Assembly: GCA_029817715.1 (NCBI GenBank)
Contig: JARUPY010000397.1
Location: forward strand, 7,750,001-7,814,000
DNA: 64,000 nucleotides
From: Melastoma dodecandrum
Lineage: Eukaryota; Streptophyta; Magnoliopsida; Myrtales; Melastomataceae
Reading direction: 5' to 3'
Below the pieces are notes generated by a model. The model made no database searches and was not told where the DNA came from. It saw nothing but the letters and a program-made list of their open reading frames with translations. Shown in pieces: positions 55,072 through 64,000 of this stretch; within the stretch, counting starts at the first letter, position 1; each line of letters starts with the position of its first letter. The position numbers and the translations under genes were made by a program.

Positions 55072-57493
55072 TGTTGGATCGTTTATGTACACTAAGAGGG
55101 GGGTGAATTAGTGTTTATCACTATTTCGCCCTTTCTCAGCGTATGCGGAAGTGTACTATGTCACAGCAAATCGTTTCTCAGAAGTGAGGTCGGCTCGCTG
55201 TAAGCATTACGATTTTGATCATTAGATACTGTATGGATGTAAGCACGATCGTAAGGGACCCAATTGTTTTATAGAGGTTCGGCCTTAATCGACCTACGTC
55301 AACTTTCCACCATAGAGGTGATTCCACTATATAAATATAATGGGTGCAAATGAACATTTTGCACTAGGCATTGGATATCTCAAAAAGTGAAATTTAAAAT
55401 TCTTTACAAGAGGAGATCACTCCTGGGCAGCGATCAGCTCCTCACACAGTGTACGTCATCTCGTTTCCAGCAAAATGATGCTCACACTCAGCAGTTGATT
55501 GCTCAAAGGATTTCCACACAACATGTTGTCGCTTAGGCGTAAGCCTGCCTATCAAAGCATAAAGACAACGTTGTGTTAAAGTATAAATCCTCACAAATAA
55601 TTCCTTACAGTGACGGAACGACTTATCAAAGAGCAGCCCATTTCTGGTTCACAGTAGATGTATGCTTCAGCACTTAGTAGCTCAGCAGGGGACCGCTTTT
55701 GTCTTTTCTCCATATGAGCCTGTAAGCACTCAAGAGACAACCACAAAGAGTCAGAGAACAAAAGAGATAAAATAGGGATTGGTTCCTCACACAGCGGAAC
55801 CTGACTTCTCACACAGCGAAGTCAGGGTATCCGTCGTACACTCAGTTCGGACATGTACGGTTACCACAGTCGTGACTCACTGCACTGCACACCTAGTGTC
55901 TAGGGTGGAATTTTCAGCTCCGGCGGCTCCCACGCAACCTGTTCTACTGTCCCTCTGTATCAGGAGGTCGAGACTTCTACACATCACCCATGTGCTCGGG
56001 AGGAAATCTTTCCACTCCGGCGGCGTTCCCAACTCCTGCTCTACCAGGCACGAGACTTCTGGCGTGCACCCCCAAGTGCGTGTCTAACTACTCTAACTTC
56101 GTAGGCTCGAGACTTCCCTACGAAAAGACACAACAAGAACGGCTTCTTGCCGATGAGTCAGCAACTGGTTACTACGATCAGCATAGGTATTCACTTGGCT
56201 TCCCTTAGACGATTCGCCAGCCGCTCGTTAAATGGACCGAGGACACACAGTCCCTCTCACGACGACCAAGGTGGCACACAACCCTTGGCACTCCCACACG
56301 CAGATTGCGAGAGGTAAGAACCAGGCGATCACTTAGCACCTTCTGTTCTCCGCCGATCACACTGCTCCTCAAAGCTTCACACAGATCACACAGGCTTTGG
56401 ACAACCACACAGGCCACACAGATTAGTTGTAGAGTGTATGAATGTCATCTGATTTTAATAGGGAATGAATAAGATAATTTGTTTCCCCAAAACCAGCTTT
56501 CAGCACGCTGTAATCAGGATCAACGAATAGCTGCTCAACGGTCACAACGACCAAGAAAAAAGGAATCTTTGTCAACTTTCCTAATTTGTGTGATTTGATC
56601 CAATCAGCATTAGAATGATATCTTATCATTATTTCAATCATTAGCAAGGATGAATCAGGAATAATAATATTTTTTAACGGCCGTAGAGATGAGATAGGAT
56701 GGAATATGTTGCTATAATTAGATATTCTATTTTCAAAGAACCCTACACGTAATTATCTGATTAAGATAATATAATTTATCATAAATATGAAATAATCACA
56801 GCAATTAAGCTGAAATAATAATTATTACCTCGTTTTGGTAATTATAGCGCAGTAATGTAGTACAACTTTGCTATAGTATAGCAACACACTTCTCAAGCAA
56901 TACAACAACTCATTTCTTACGCATACGTCATCATTGTATGATTTGTTGTCAGAATAATATCTTAGTGCCTTGTCTAATTTTAATGGGAAAAACTTCGTGT
57001 GAGGTGTCCAGGTTCATTAGCACAATTCCCATTGATTGGTTTCCATAATATCAGTGGATCAGGCCAATCCGAGCGGATACTTCCTCAACGGTCACATAAA
57101 CGAAGAAGGAAAGTCCTCAAATGGTAACTTTCCTTATATTGTTTCCAAATCTTTAATTGGGAAGACAATATTCTCATTTTGAGTTGTCTAATAAAAGGAT
57201 TTGGAAAATCCAAAGCTTATCCGATTTTAGACATCTCAATATTTATTTTTAATATATTTCGAGATAATTCGAAATATATTGCAAAATAAAATATTATTTC
57301 CAAATTTCTAGTGAGCAAGCGTAGTAAAGCATTAACGACTTATTGTAGTATAGCAATGTATACCTCAGGCTAGTTGTGGCTCAGCAACACTTTGCTCAAG
57401 CTCATCACTAAAGATAATCGAAGTGTTACATTAACACAATGCTATGAATTATAACATAGCTACTCAAGTTCATCATCAAAACCAAGGTTAACA
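55072..57493 (-). repeat. Solo LTR of a Sirevirus
   Basis: Starts TGTTGGATCGTTTATGTACA like the LTRs at 12633 and 21642 and ends ...GGTTAACA. It is 2422 bp, about 400 bp longer, with clear divergence. Flanks AAATC (55067-55071) and AAAAC (57494-57498) fit a 5-bp target duplication with one change. No internal sequence is present, so it is a solo LTR from recombination between two LTRs. Orientation is inferred from the full-length element. Confidence 0.88.
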
Positions 57494-58127
57494 AAAACGA
57501 ATGAAGGCGAGCGAACACTTCAAGGAACGAACAACAACCAACATCAAACAAGCAAGCAAAGATAGCACGCGAGTATGGGGTTTGTTGAGCACATGTCAAG
57601 GAGTGAGCAAAGACGGTGAGCAAGCATTAGGGATAGAGTACGGTCGAGTAACCCGGAATCGAGTACCCCACAACTTAAAGACGGGAAGCTTACGGACAAC
57701 CACGTCTCCTCTCCAGCTCGCAAATTAAGAAGCCTAACCCATATTCAGACATTGATTCCTCAACGGTTATGGCAGAACCCCGGGACGCGACACAGATAAT
57801 CAATAGTCACACTTGCATTACTCACGACCTCGGTCGATTCCTCCTAAACATGGGGGTTGTCTGGTCGCCATTCAAATGTCATAGGACTTCGGTTGTCTTT
57901 GCTCCATTTCTCTCTCTTCCGTGTTCAGATGCCCAATTCGGTACTCAGGTTTATGACTATGAACTTTATAGTTCGTTTCGATCCGCTAGGTCTTTCAATA
58001 AGACATTGTTACGTCTTACAAGATATTAACGATCGCGTTCAAAATCCCAAAATCAAATTCCTACAATTCGACACGTTTACTTTTCAAGCGATCACACTCT
58101 AAAATGGTTACACTTATGATGGGAGAG
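57494..58127. other. Unassigned spacer
   Basis: About 630 bp; no domain. It ends directly at the TG of the next LTR, and no LTR of the 50008-50635 type is found in it. Confidence 0.45.
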
Positions 58128-58209
58128 TGTTGGCGCGGAAAAGTTGTTCCCCGCAACACGTGTCGAATTTTTACAGTGAATGTGGTTGACGTAAAGTAAA
58201 AGTAAACGC

Positions 58210-58600
58210 AATACCAGAATTTAATACAATGGTACTGAATTTACAGCGTTTGGTGTTGTACACCGCAAGGTAAATGACTACAAATATAACAAGTAAACAC
58301 AATATCGGAATTTAATGCGACGATACAGAGCTTACAGCGTTACACTTACAGACTTGACTTGAACGGAAAACAACAAGAAAACTCCTTTCGTAGAATTCAC
58401 CCTTGTGCAGCGGAGGCGGTCTTCAACAGCACTGGAATTTAATACGACGGCATCGAGGGTGGAGCTCAACGTCGGAATTCAATGCACGACGTCGAAGGGC
58501 AGAGTCGAAGTGGTGGCAGGTCAACGGAGACGAAATTTAATGCACGAAGCCGAGGATGGACGGAGGTGTGTCAACAACGACGAAATTTAATGCACGTCGC
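58210..58600. repeat. GAATTTAATGCACG-type repeats in the LTR
   Basis: Six copies of a GAATTTAAT(G/A)C(A/G)ACG-like word at about 58219, 58309, 58434, 58472, 58532 and 58582. The later ones are followed by a CGAGG/CGAAG word. Irregular spacing of 38-125 bp. Confidence 0.75.
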
Positions 58601-58698
58601 TGAGGTTGAAGGATAAAGGTAACCGGAAAAGTAAAAAGATAAAAGACTTGAGTCTGTGTTTGAGTTGTTGTGTGTGTTGTGTTGATGTCTGTTGCGAT

Positions 58699-58707
58699 CC
58701 TTTTATA
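58699..58707 (-). promoter_or_regulatory. LTR TATA box
   Basis: TATAAAAGG on the minus strand, inside the 3' LTR, consistent with transcription toward the left. Confidence 0.6.
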
Positions 58708-59086
58708 GCTCAGGATCTTTTGGTTGTGGTTAATCAGCAGGTTCAGAATCTTCTCATATCGTGTGCAAGATCTACTTTCTATTCTGTAGGGGACATGCGC
58801 AACGTATCTTAGTTATCTTCTCCGAGTTGGCCACGTATCTTAATCGTGGCTTAGTTGTACGCTTGGGAGCACTCCTGGATCGTGGTCAGTGAGGCTCTCG
58901 AGCATGATTGGTCTCACCTCTCCAGCTCATCAGCTGCTTCTCGAGCAAACTGTTCTCGAGTGCTATAGAGCTGCTTCTCGAGCAGGATATCTCTCCGTGC
59001 TTGAGCGGCTTCTCGAGTATCACCTTTCCTGGACTTCGTTGTTTGACCCATTAGGGACAAAGCTCAAAAATTCATGTGTGTCAACA

Positions 59087-59107
59087 TTAATGACCCCCTT
59101 TGTTAAA
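59087..59107 (-). other. Tat polypurine tract
   Basis: The minus strand reads AACAAAGGGGGTCATTAA next to the LTR, a purine-rich primer site with a four-base spacer. Confidence 0.65.
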
Positions 59108-59370
59108 CATAATGTGGGAACTTTATGTTTATCTGAAAATGATCGATCGCGTTTTGACAGGAACTTTGTCGAGCAAGTTTCTTTTCCCGCTCTTTTGCAT
59201 AAGGTTTGGGATACCAACCGTTTCGTTTCTCTCCAAAACCCTCGTATCCTTTCAACTTCTGGAGCCGTTTCTTCACCCAAGTTTGACCCTTTCTTTGATC
59301 GAATCGTGTTTTTTGCCTTTCTTTCTCTTAAAGTCGCAAACTTTCCTCGTTAGGGCATTGCTTGCAAGGG

Positions 59371-62080
59371 ATGGCTTCTCAGACTGAGTCCGACTACGTC
59401 CGTTTTAGCCGATACCATGAAATCGCTAACCAAGACATAGTCATCGCCATTCCGGGTTATGAATCGCCAGTTTTGACTTTGGGTCCTCTACTTTCGTCAT
59501 CCGCTTTCAAAGAACATGACATTCCCCAGACTTATCTCTTGACTTCGCCAACTATTCTGGTATGTCAACCACATTCCCCAGACTTATCTCCTGACTTTGT
59601 CAACTATTCCGGTATGTCAACCCGATTTCTGTGCTCCCGTTTCGTGGTTTAGCGTGAAGGAGCATGTAGGTTTTCCTCTAAATGATGCTACTACCGAGAA
59701 GTGGTTCAAACTTTGCGAAGATAAGTTGGATCAGAAACTGCGTCGTTTGGGTTTGAAAGATCTTATATCCATCTCGAGGAAATTGATGTTTTGTGATGTC
59801 AAGGTCTGCTCAAGTTTGATTCCTTTTTTGAACTCGAGATTAAATGTTTTCTTCCTTCCCAATGGACCCATGACTGTTACTGTAGAATATGTTTGTTTGC
59901 TAACTAGTTTCCCTACTTCGGGTGTTAGCGTTCGTCTTCACAGAGTGGAAGAAGATGAGTTTCTATACAATTGGCATAAGATCCGTAGCACAGTTGTCAG
60001 GCATATGGAACTCTTCCAAATCGCCGGGAAGAAAACGTCTCGATGGGGAGCCGAGCAGGAATTCGATTTTTATCTCGAGTGGCTCAACAAATATATTTTC
60101 TACAGCCCTGGAAAGCAAGTTGCTATTTACATGTCCTCGATTAGCAAGTTGATGAACCCGTGGCTTTTGTGCCTTTCCTCCTCCATCTGTTATATAGAAG
60201 TCTTTGGGTCACCTCCACTATTATCAAGGAAAAAGGCTTTCCGAATCATCAATCCAGAGGACAGATGTGGCTCTTACATTTATGGGTGCTTGTTTGGTTT
60301 CCTCAACTATCTTCCTTCGATAAGTTAACTCTCCAAGGTGATATATGTTTCGGGCTTGATATACCCATCCGTGCTTGTAGTGAGTGACTTACATACTTGG
60401 TCTTCTGAAGCTGTTACTTCCCTGATGCGCAAACTGGCTGGTCCCGAGAGAGAACAAGAGTGGGATTCATATCCTCCCAATAAGTTCTACTTTGCTTGAG
60501 ATAATCTCATCGAGCATTCTGATTGGGATAGTTTGTTAACGCCTCGAGAATTGGTGGGAGTTTGCCCTAGGGACGAGTTGACTTTCGAGATGTATAACCC
60601 ACAGTTATGTGCCAGGCAACTTGGCTTCTTTCAAGATACGAGTATTCCTCTCTCGAAGTCCTTTAATATCTTCTTGCATGGGAAGACCGCGACTGTGGGT
60701 TTTAAGGAAGCACCTAAAGCTTTAACTAAGACTGCTTTGTCTGCCATAGAATTTCCTTTTGATCATAACAGTACGGTTGTCGCATCTGAGCTTTTTCGAC
60801 TTTACTAGGTTATTATTTGGTCAGAGTTATGAGGGTTTATGGTCGTTTTGGATAGTCCTTTGGGTGACCTTTATGTGCCCATTCCTGCTCCAGGGGGTGA
60901 GTTACTTAGCATTGGCAGAAATACCATTTTCCCTTCTTCCCGAGACGTCATCTCTCTGGATTGGCAGACTGATCTCTGGCAACGAGGTATTTCTCTAACT
61001 ATTTTGGACGACATTAATAGCTAGCCTTCCTTATGGGTGGGATATGGACAGGATGGCCCATTAATCTATTGGAAAAGGCTCCCGAGCTATCTCATCAGTT
61101 TCTCGAGATGATCTGAATGTTCAGGAGCCTTTTCCTCCCAAGGATACAGGAACGTCTCGAGGGGTTACTCTAGTTCTCGACACTCGAGAGACATCGCCGT
61201 CTAGGAATGCCGAAGGTGTTCTAATCGTTGAAATGACAGAAACGACTACAATCACTCTTGCTCTAGTTGCAGGATCTTCAAGTAATGAGCCGCCTTGTGA
61301 TGGTCTGACTCAAGAGAATGTCTTGCCCGGTGTAAGCGAGTACTTTTCCTTACATCATTTGAGTTTGCTTATTTCTATTCTCTAATCTCTGTCCCTTGTA
61401 TAGGATCTAACCGAGAACCCTTCTGGAAATGGTTTTAATGAAGACCCCATGGATCGTGGTTTTATTCCAGAGGGGTCAGAAGGTGCGACCTCTGAAGATC
61501 CATCGAATGCAGCCTTTTAGCATGGATTTTGAATTCTTGCTAAGTTTTCTCTATGCTGATATCCCCTGTACGGAGGAGAGTTTTCGTCAATATAGGGCTG
61601 CTCTAAATGGTGTCATTCACTCCCTTTTGATAACGGCAGATCAGTTTTTTGCCTGTAGACTCATTCAATAACAATTTTGGCCAACCTATAGCGCATATGA
61701 GGAGTTTCGATCTCTTGACTAGTCTGCTCAATCTTTTGAGCATCGGTGTGAGAAAACGAAGACTCGAGGCAGGCATGAAATTGGGCTTTTGGAGAAAAAG
61801 ATTACGCGTAATAACAAACGCCTTGAAACCGTTCGAGAACCAATGGCAAAGCTCGCTGAACTGCAAGAAAAACTCTAGAGAACTCAGTCTCAGCTTGACA
61901 GCAAGCGGGCTATGTGGATAGCTGCTACAGAACCAGGTCCCCCAACTCGAGAAAGTATCATGGGTGAGGCCATCTCTCGAGAAAAGGAATTCCGCGAGAA
62001 GCAACATCTCGAATTAATTGATCGTTTGGTCAAATGTCATCCTAAACTGTCTAGACTGCCCTTTGTTTGTCTTTTCCAAG
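59371..62080 (+). pseudogene. Plant mobile domain (PMD) antisense ORF
   Basis: ATG at 59371 (MASQTESDYVRFSRYHEIAN). A 52-bp tandem duplication at 59521-59624 shifts the frame. The PMD core is at 59640-60170: LNVFFLPNGPMTVTVEYVCL, LTSFPTSG and FDFYLEWLNKYIFYSPGKQV, the ...GPMT.T..DV..L...P.SG pattern of PMD. A frameshift near 60175 leads to QMWLLHLWVLVWFPQL, then MYNPQLCARQLGF (60590-60630). The C-terminal part (61120-62080) is low complexity, has a possible intron (61330-61404) and ends in a probable coiled coil in pieces. At least three frameshifts and stops near 60499 and 61877. It lies antisense to integrase. PMD proteins are related to MAIN/MAIL factors; role in the element unknown. Confidence 0.72.
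59521..59624. repeat. 52-bp tandem duplication in the PMD ORF
   Basis: ATTCCCCAGACTTATCTC starts at 59521 and again at 59573, a 52-bp period with a few differences. Not a multiple of three, so it breaks the reading frame. Confidence 0.9.
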
Positions 62081-62935
62081 ACGTTTCAGAGGAAAACATC
62101 GTCATTAATTAATTTAATGCTTCACCTGAAACGTTTTTAACTTTTCCAAGACGCTTTGTGACAACATGAAATCTCCACTTTCTTTTGTACAACTTTAATA
62201 TTGTATTTAAGGCTGCGAAGATTCCCAAAAGATAAGATTTTCAAGATCTCCAAGATTTTCTACTATTTCTTCATGAAGTTCGGTCATTCCGGTTCTCTTC
62301 TCATTTCCTACTATAAATAACCTCGTCTTCTTTTCGTGAAGATTCACCAATCTATATCAAACATGTCTTGCCGTGAAGCGGTTCTCCTTTCTATGAAAGC
62401 TTCCCTAGATTTTAAGGAGCCTTAGTTCACAACCTCATGCCCCTCGAAAGCCTAGGTCCACAACCTCAAGTGGTCATGTTGCTCACCGCCAATGCATGGT
62501 TCTTGTAGGCGACTGGTACCTTCTACAGGGTTTCCAACTTTTCATTATCTTGCACCCTCTCTTTGGTGTAGGGTGATGAACTCTGGCGTGCTGTTCCTAT
62601 TTGCTCCCCTGGTGTGTCCCAGCTTGTCTCCTCTTTTAAGAATTTGAAGAGGGAATTGAGACAAGTATTGTGCGTCGGGGAGTTGGCATGCCAGAAAGCT
62701 GGGTTCGGTGGAAAACATCTGCGCCTCTTTCTCTTCTACCCCTAAGGGACGGTAGAACTCAGACCTATGGTGGGAGCTCTCTTCAGAAGAAGCAGCTGCT
62801 CAAAGCACGATTACCCAGTCATTCCTAGGACTGATTGTATTTTGTTTTCTCATGAACTGTAACAATGTAATGGACTTTATTTCCAAGAAAAGTTTTCATA
62901 TTCTAATTGTAACAATAAACTCAGGAACCTCTTTT
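62081..62935. other. Non-coding region between PMD ORF and integrase
   Basis: About 850 bp without an ORF, between convergent genes. CTATAAATAACCTCG on the plus strand (62321-62335) is a good TATA word pointing right, into the antisense of integrase. Short repeats of TAGGTCCACAACCTC-like words at about 62424 and 62453. Confidence 0.4.
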
Positions 62936-64000
62936 TTAAGATCTCCTTGTGGTTTCCCAGATGGTTGGTCTGTAAGTCTTCAAATATTTTACAATAATTT
63001 TCAATTCATGAGGATGTCCTTCGAGACCTACTAAACGATATACATTCTTGGGGAAAGCCTCTTTGACTCTGAACGGACCTTCCTAGTTAGGCGATCATTT
63101 TCCAAGGAAGTAGTCTCGATTGCCTATGGGGAGAACCATTTTCCATACTAATTCTCCTTCCTTGAAGCCTTTAGAATGGACTTTCTTGTTCTAATGTCTC
63201 ATCATTTGCTTCTTTTGCACTTCCATTCTATTTGTTGCTTTCCTGCGCAACTCCTCGAGACACTTGCCATCTCGAAGGACTTCTTCCTTTTGACCCATCA
63301 TTTGGTTTGTCTGATTGACTCGAAAGAACTTGTATTTTATCTCAACAGGGACAATGGCCTCCTGACCATACACTAAGTTATATGGAGTTTCTCCAGTATT
63401 GTCCCTTCTAACTACCCTCAAACCCCATAGCGTCTCGAGGAGTACCTCATGCCACCTCCTGGGGTTATCCTCGATCATTTTCTTGATGATATTCTTCATA
63501 AGTTTGTTAGTGAACTCTACTTGTCCATTTGACTGGGGGTAATAAGGAGAGGAGTTGTTAATGATGAAACCGAACTCTCTCGAGAACTCCTGCATCTGTT
63601 CTCAATTAAACGTAGTTTTATTATTCGCCACTATGTTGTGAGGGAGTCCAAAACGAAAGATAATATTCATCTTAATGAACTTGATAATTTCTTTTTGGTC
63701 GATTCTTTGAAAAGCTTTGGCCTCTACCGACTTAGTAAAGTAATATGTAGCCACCAATATATAGGTGTCTCCTTTACTCAAGTGGGGTCTAATCTCCCTG
63801 ATTGTGTCTAGAGCCCAGGACTTAAAATGCCATTGCTGAGTTACCGGATTTAACTCCATAGCCGGAGCTCGAGTTATAGGTCCGAACTTTTGGCACTTTC
63901 TGCAACCTTTAGCCATCTCGATGCAGTTCTTCTTCATAGTTGGCCAATAGAATCCATGCCTTTGAATCATCCAGTACATCTTTACTGCTGATTGATGAGT
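62936..64000 (-). pseudogene. Tat-type integrase (partial, right-truncated by window)
   Basis: On the minus strand, open from the window edge to a TGA at about 63602, then in the same frame to about 63191; the tail is readable down to TAA at 62936-62938. The zinc module end CRKCQKFG follows GFYWPTMKKNC. Catalytic sites: D in SWALDTIREI; the second Asp is replaced by Asn in IVANNKTTFN (family pattern TDNG..F); E in NGQVEFTNKL is kept. The C-terminal domain has FLGKWSPN.EGPFRVKEAFP. The Asp-to-Asn change alone would abolish integration. The rest of pol lies beyond 64000. Confidence 0.85.

Larger units (their letters stand above)
58128..59086 (-). repeat. Tat-type 3' LTR
   Basis: TGTTGGCGCGG...GTGTCAACA, 959 bp, with matching TGTTG.../...CAACA ends. 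The minus-strand TATA box TATAAAAGG (58707-58699) marks the promoter orientation and agrees with the minus-strand element. Confidence 0.78.
58128..64000 (-). mobile_element. Tat-type Ty3/gypsy element with antisense PMD ORF (right end beyond window)
   Basis: Minus-strand element cut by the window edge: 3' LTR (58128-59086), polypurine tract, PMD ORF on the plus strand (59371-62080), then integrase (62936-64000) reading leftward. This is the layout of Tat elements with an extra antisense ORF between pol and the 3' LTR. The integrase type (YYPQSNGQVE, KMIEDNPRRWHEVL) supports Tat. A run of CTCGAG sites extends through the LTR, PMD ORF and integrase and suggests a single unit. Confidence 0.8.

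Overview
The window is plant nuclear DNA, most likely from a eudicot and from a gene-poor, transposon-dense region. The evidence is the mix of families: Ty3/gypsy elements of Athila and Tat type, a Ty1/copia Sirevirus, an endogenous caulimovirid (pararetrovirus), a FAR1-type Mutator-like element (MULE), plant mobile domain (PMD) ORFs, a receptor-like-protein (LRR-RLP) pseudogene and a cullin-1 gene fragment. I found no intact conserved host gene, no rRNA or tRNA gene and no CRISPR. Species cannot be named from the sequence alone.

Layout from left to right. 1-648: copia gag/protease remnant. 656-750 plus 9982-10652: an LRR-RLP pseudogene split by an Athila-type element (751-9981, minus strand, LTRs 1424 and 1458 bp, probable 5-bp target duplication). 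10653-12632: host-like spacer with one small candidate secreted-peptide ORF. 12633-23671: an 11-kb Sirevirus (minus strand) with a perfect AACCT target duplication, gag, pol and a long third ORF. 23672-24700: unassigned. About 24700-29403: a non-coding LARD-like LTR element. 29404-29767: cullin-1 C-terminal fragment that keeps an intron. 30505-30720: local tandem repeat. About 31560-38456: a decayed endogenous pararetrovirus (minus strand), essentially one long polyprotein frame broken by three in-frame stops and one deletion.

39286-39652: a MITE-like inverted repeat. About 39829-48441: a MULE with ~650-bp TIRs made largely of TTTAGTAA/TTACTAAA words. It carries a split Ulp1-like protease gene (plus strand) converging on a FAR1-like transposase gene (minus strand). 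48890-49360: a second, different short-motif array laid out like those TIRs. 50008-54970: a degraded Tat-type element (plus strand) with an LTR, gag and an antisense PMD pseudogene. 55072-57493: a solo Sirevirus-type LTR. 58128-64000: a second Tat-type element (minus strand, cut by the window edge) with its 3' LTR, an antisense PMD ORF and integrase.

Most coding breaks are stops in the element frame that fit C-to-T or G-to-A change (CGA to TGA, CAG to TAG, TGG to TGA) plus short tandem duplications (21, 41 and 52 bp). That is what decay of methylated, silenced transposons would produce. The most interesting items are the antisense PMD ORF found in both Tat elements, the MULE that pairs a FAR1-type transposase with a Ulp1-like protein lacking its catalytic histidine, the Sirevirus third ORF with its own TATA-like box, and the strong CTCGAG enrichment across the last 5 kb.
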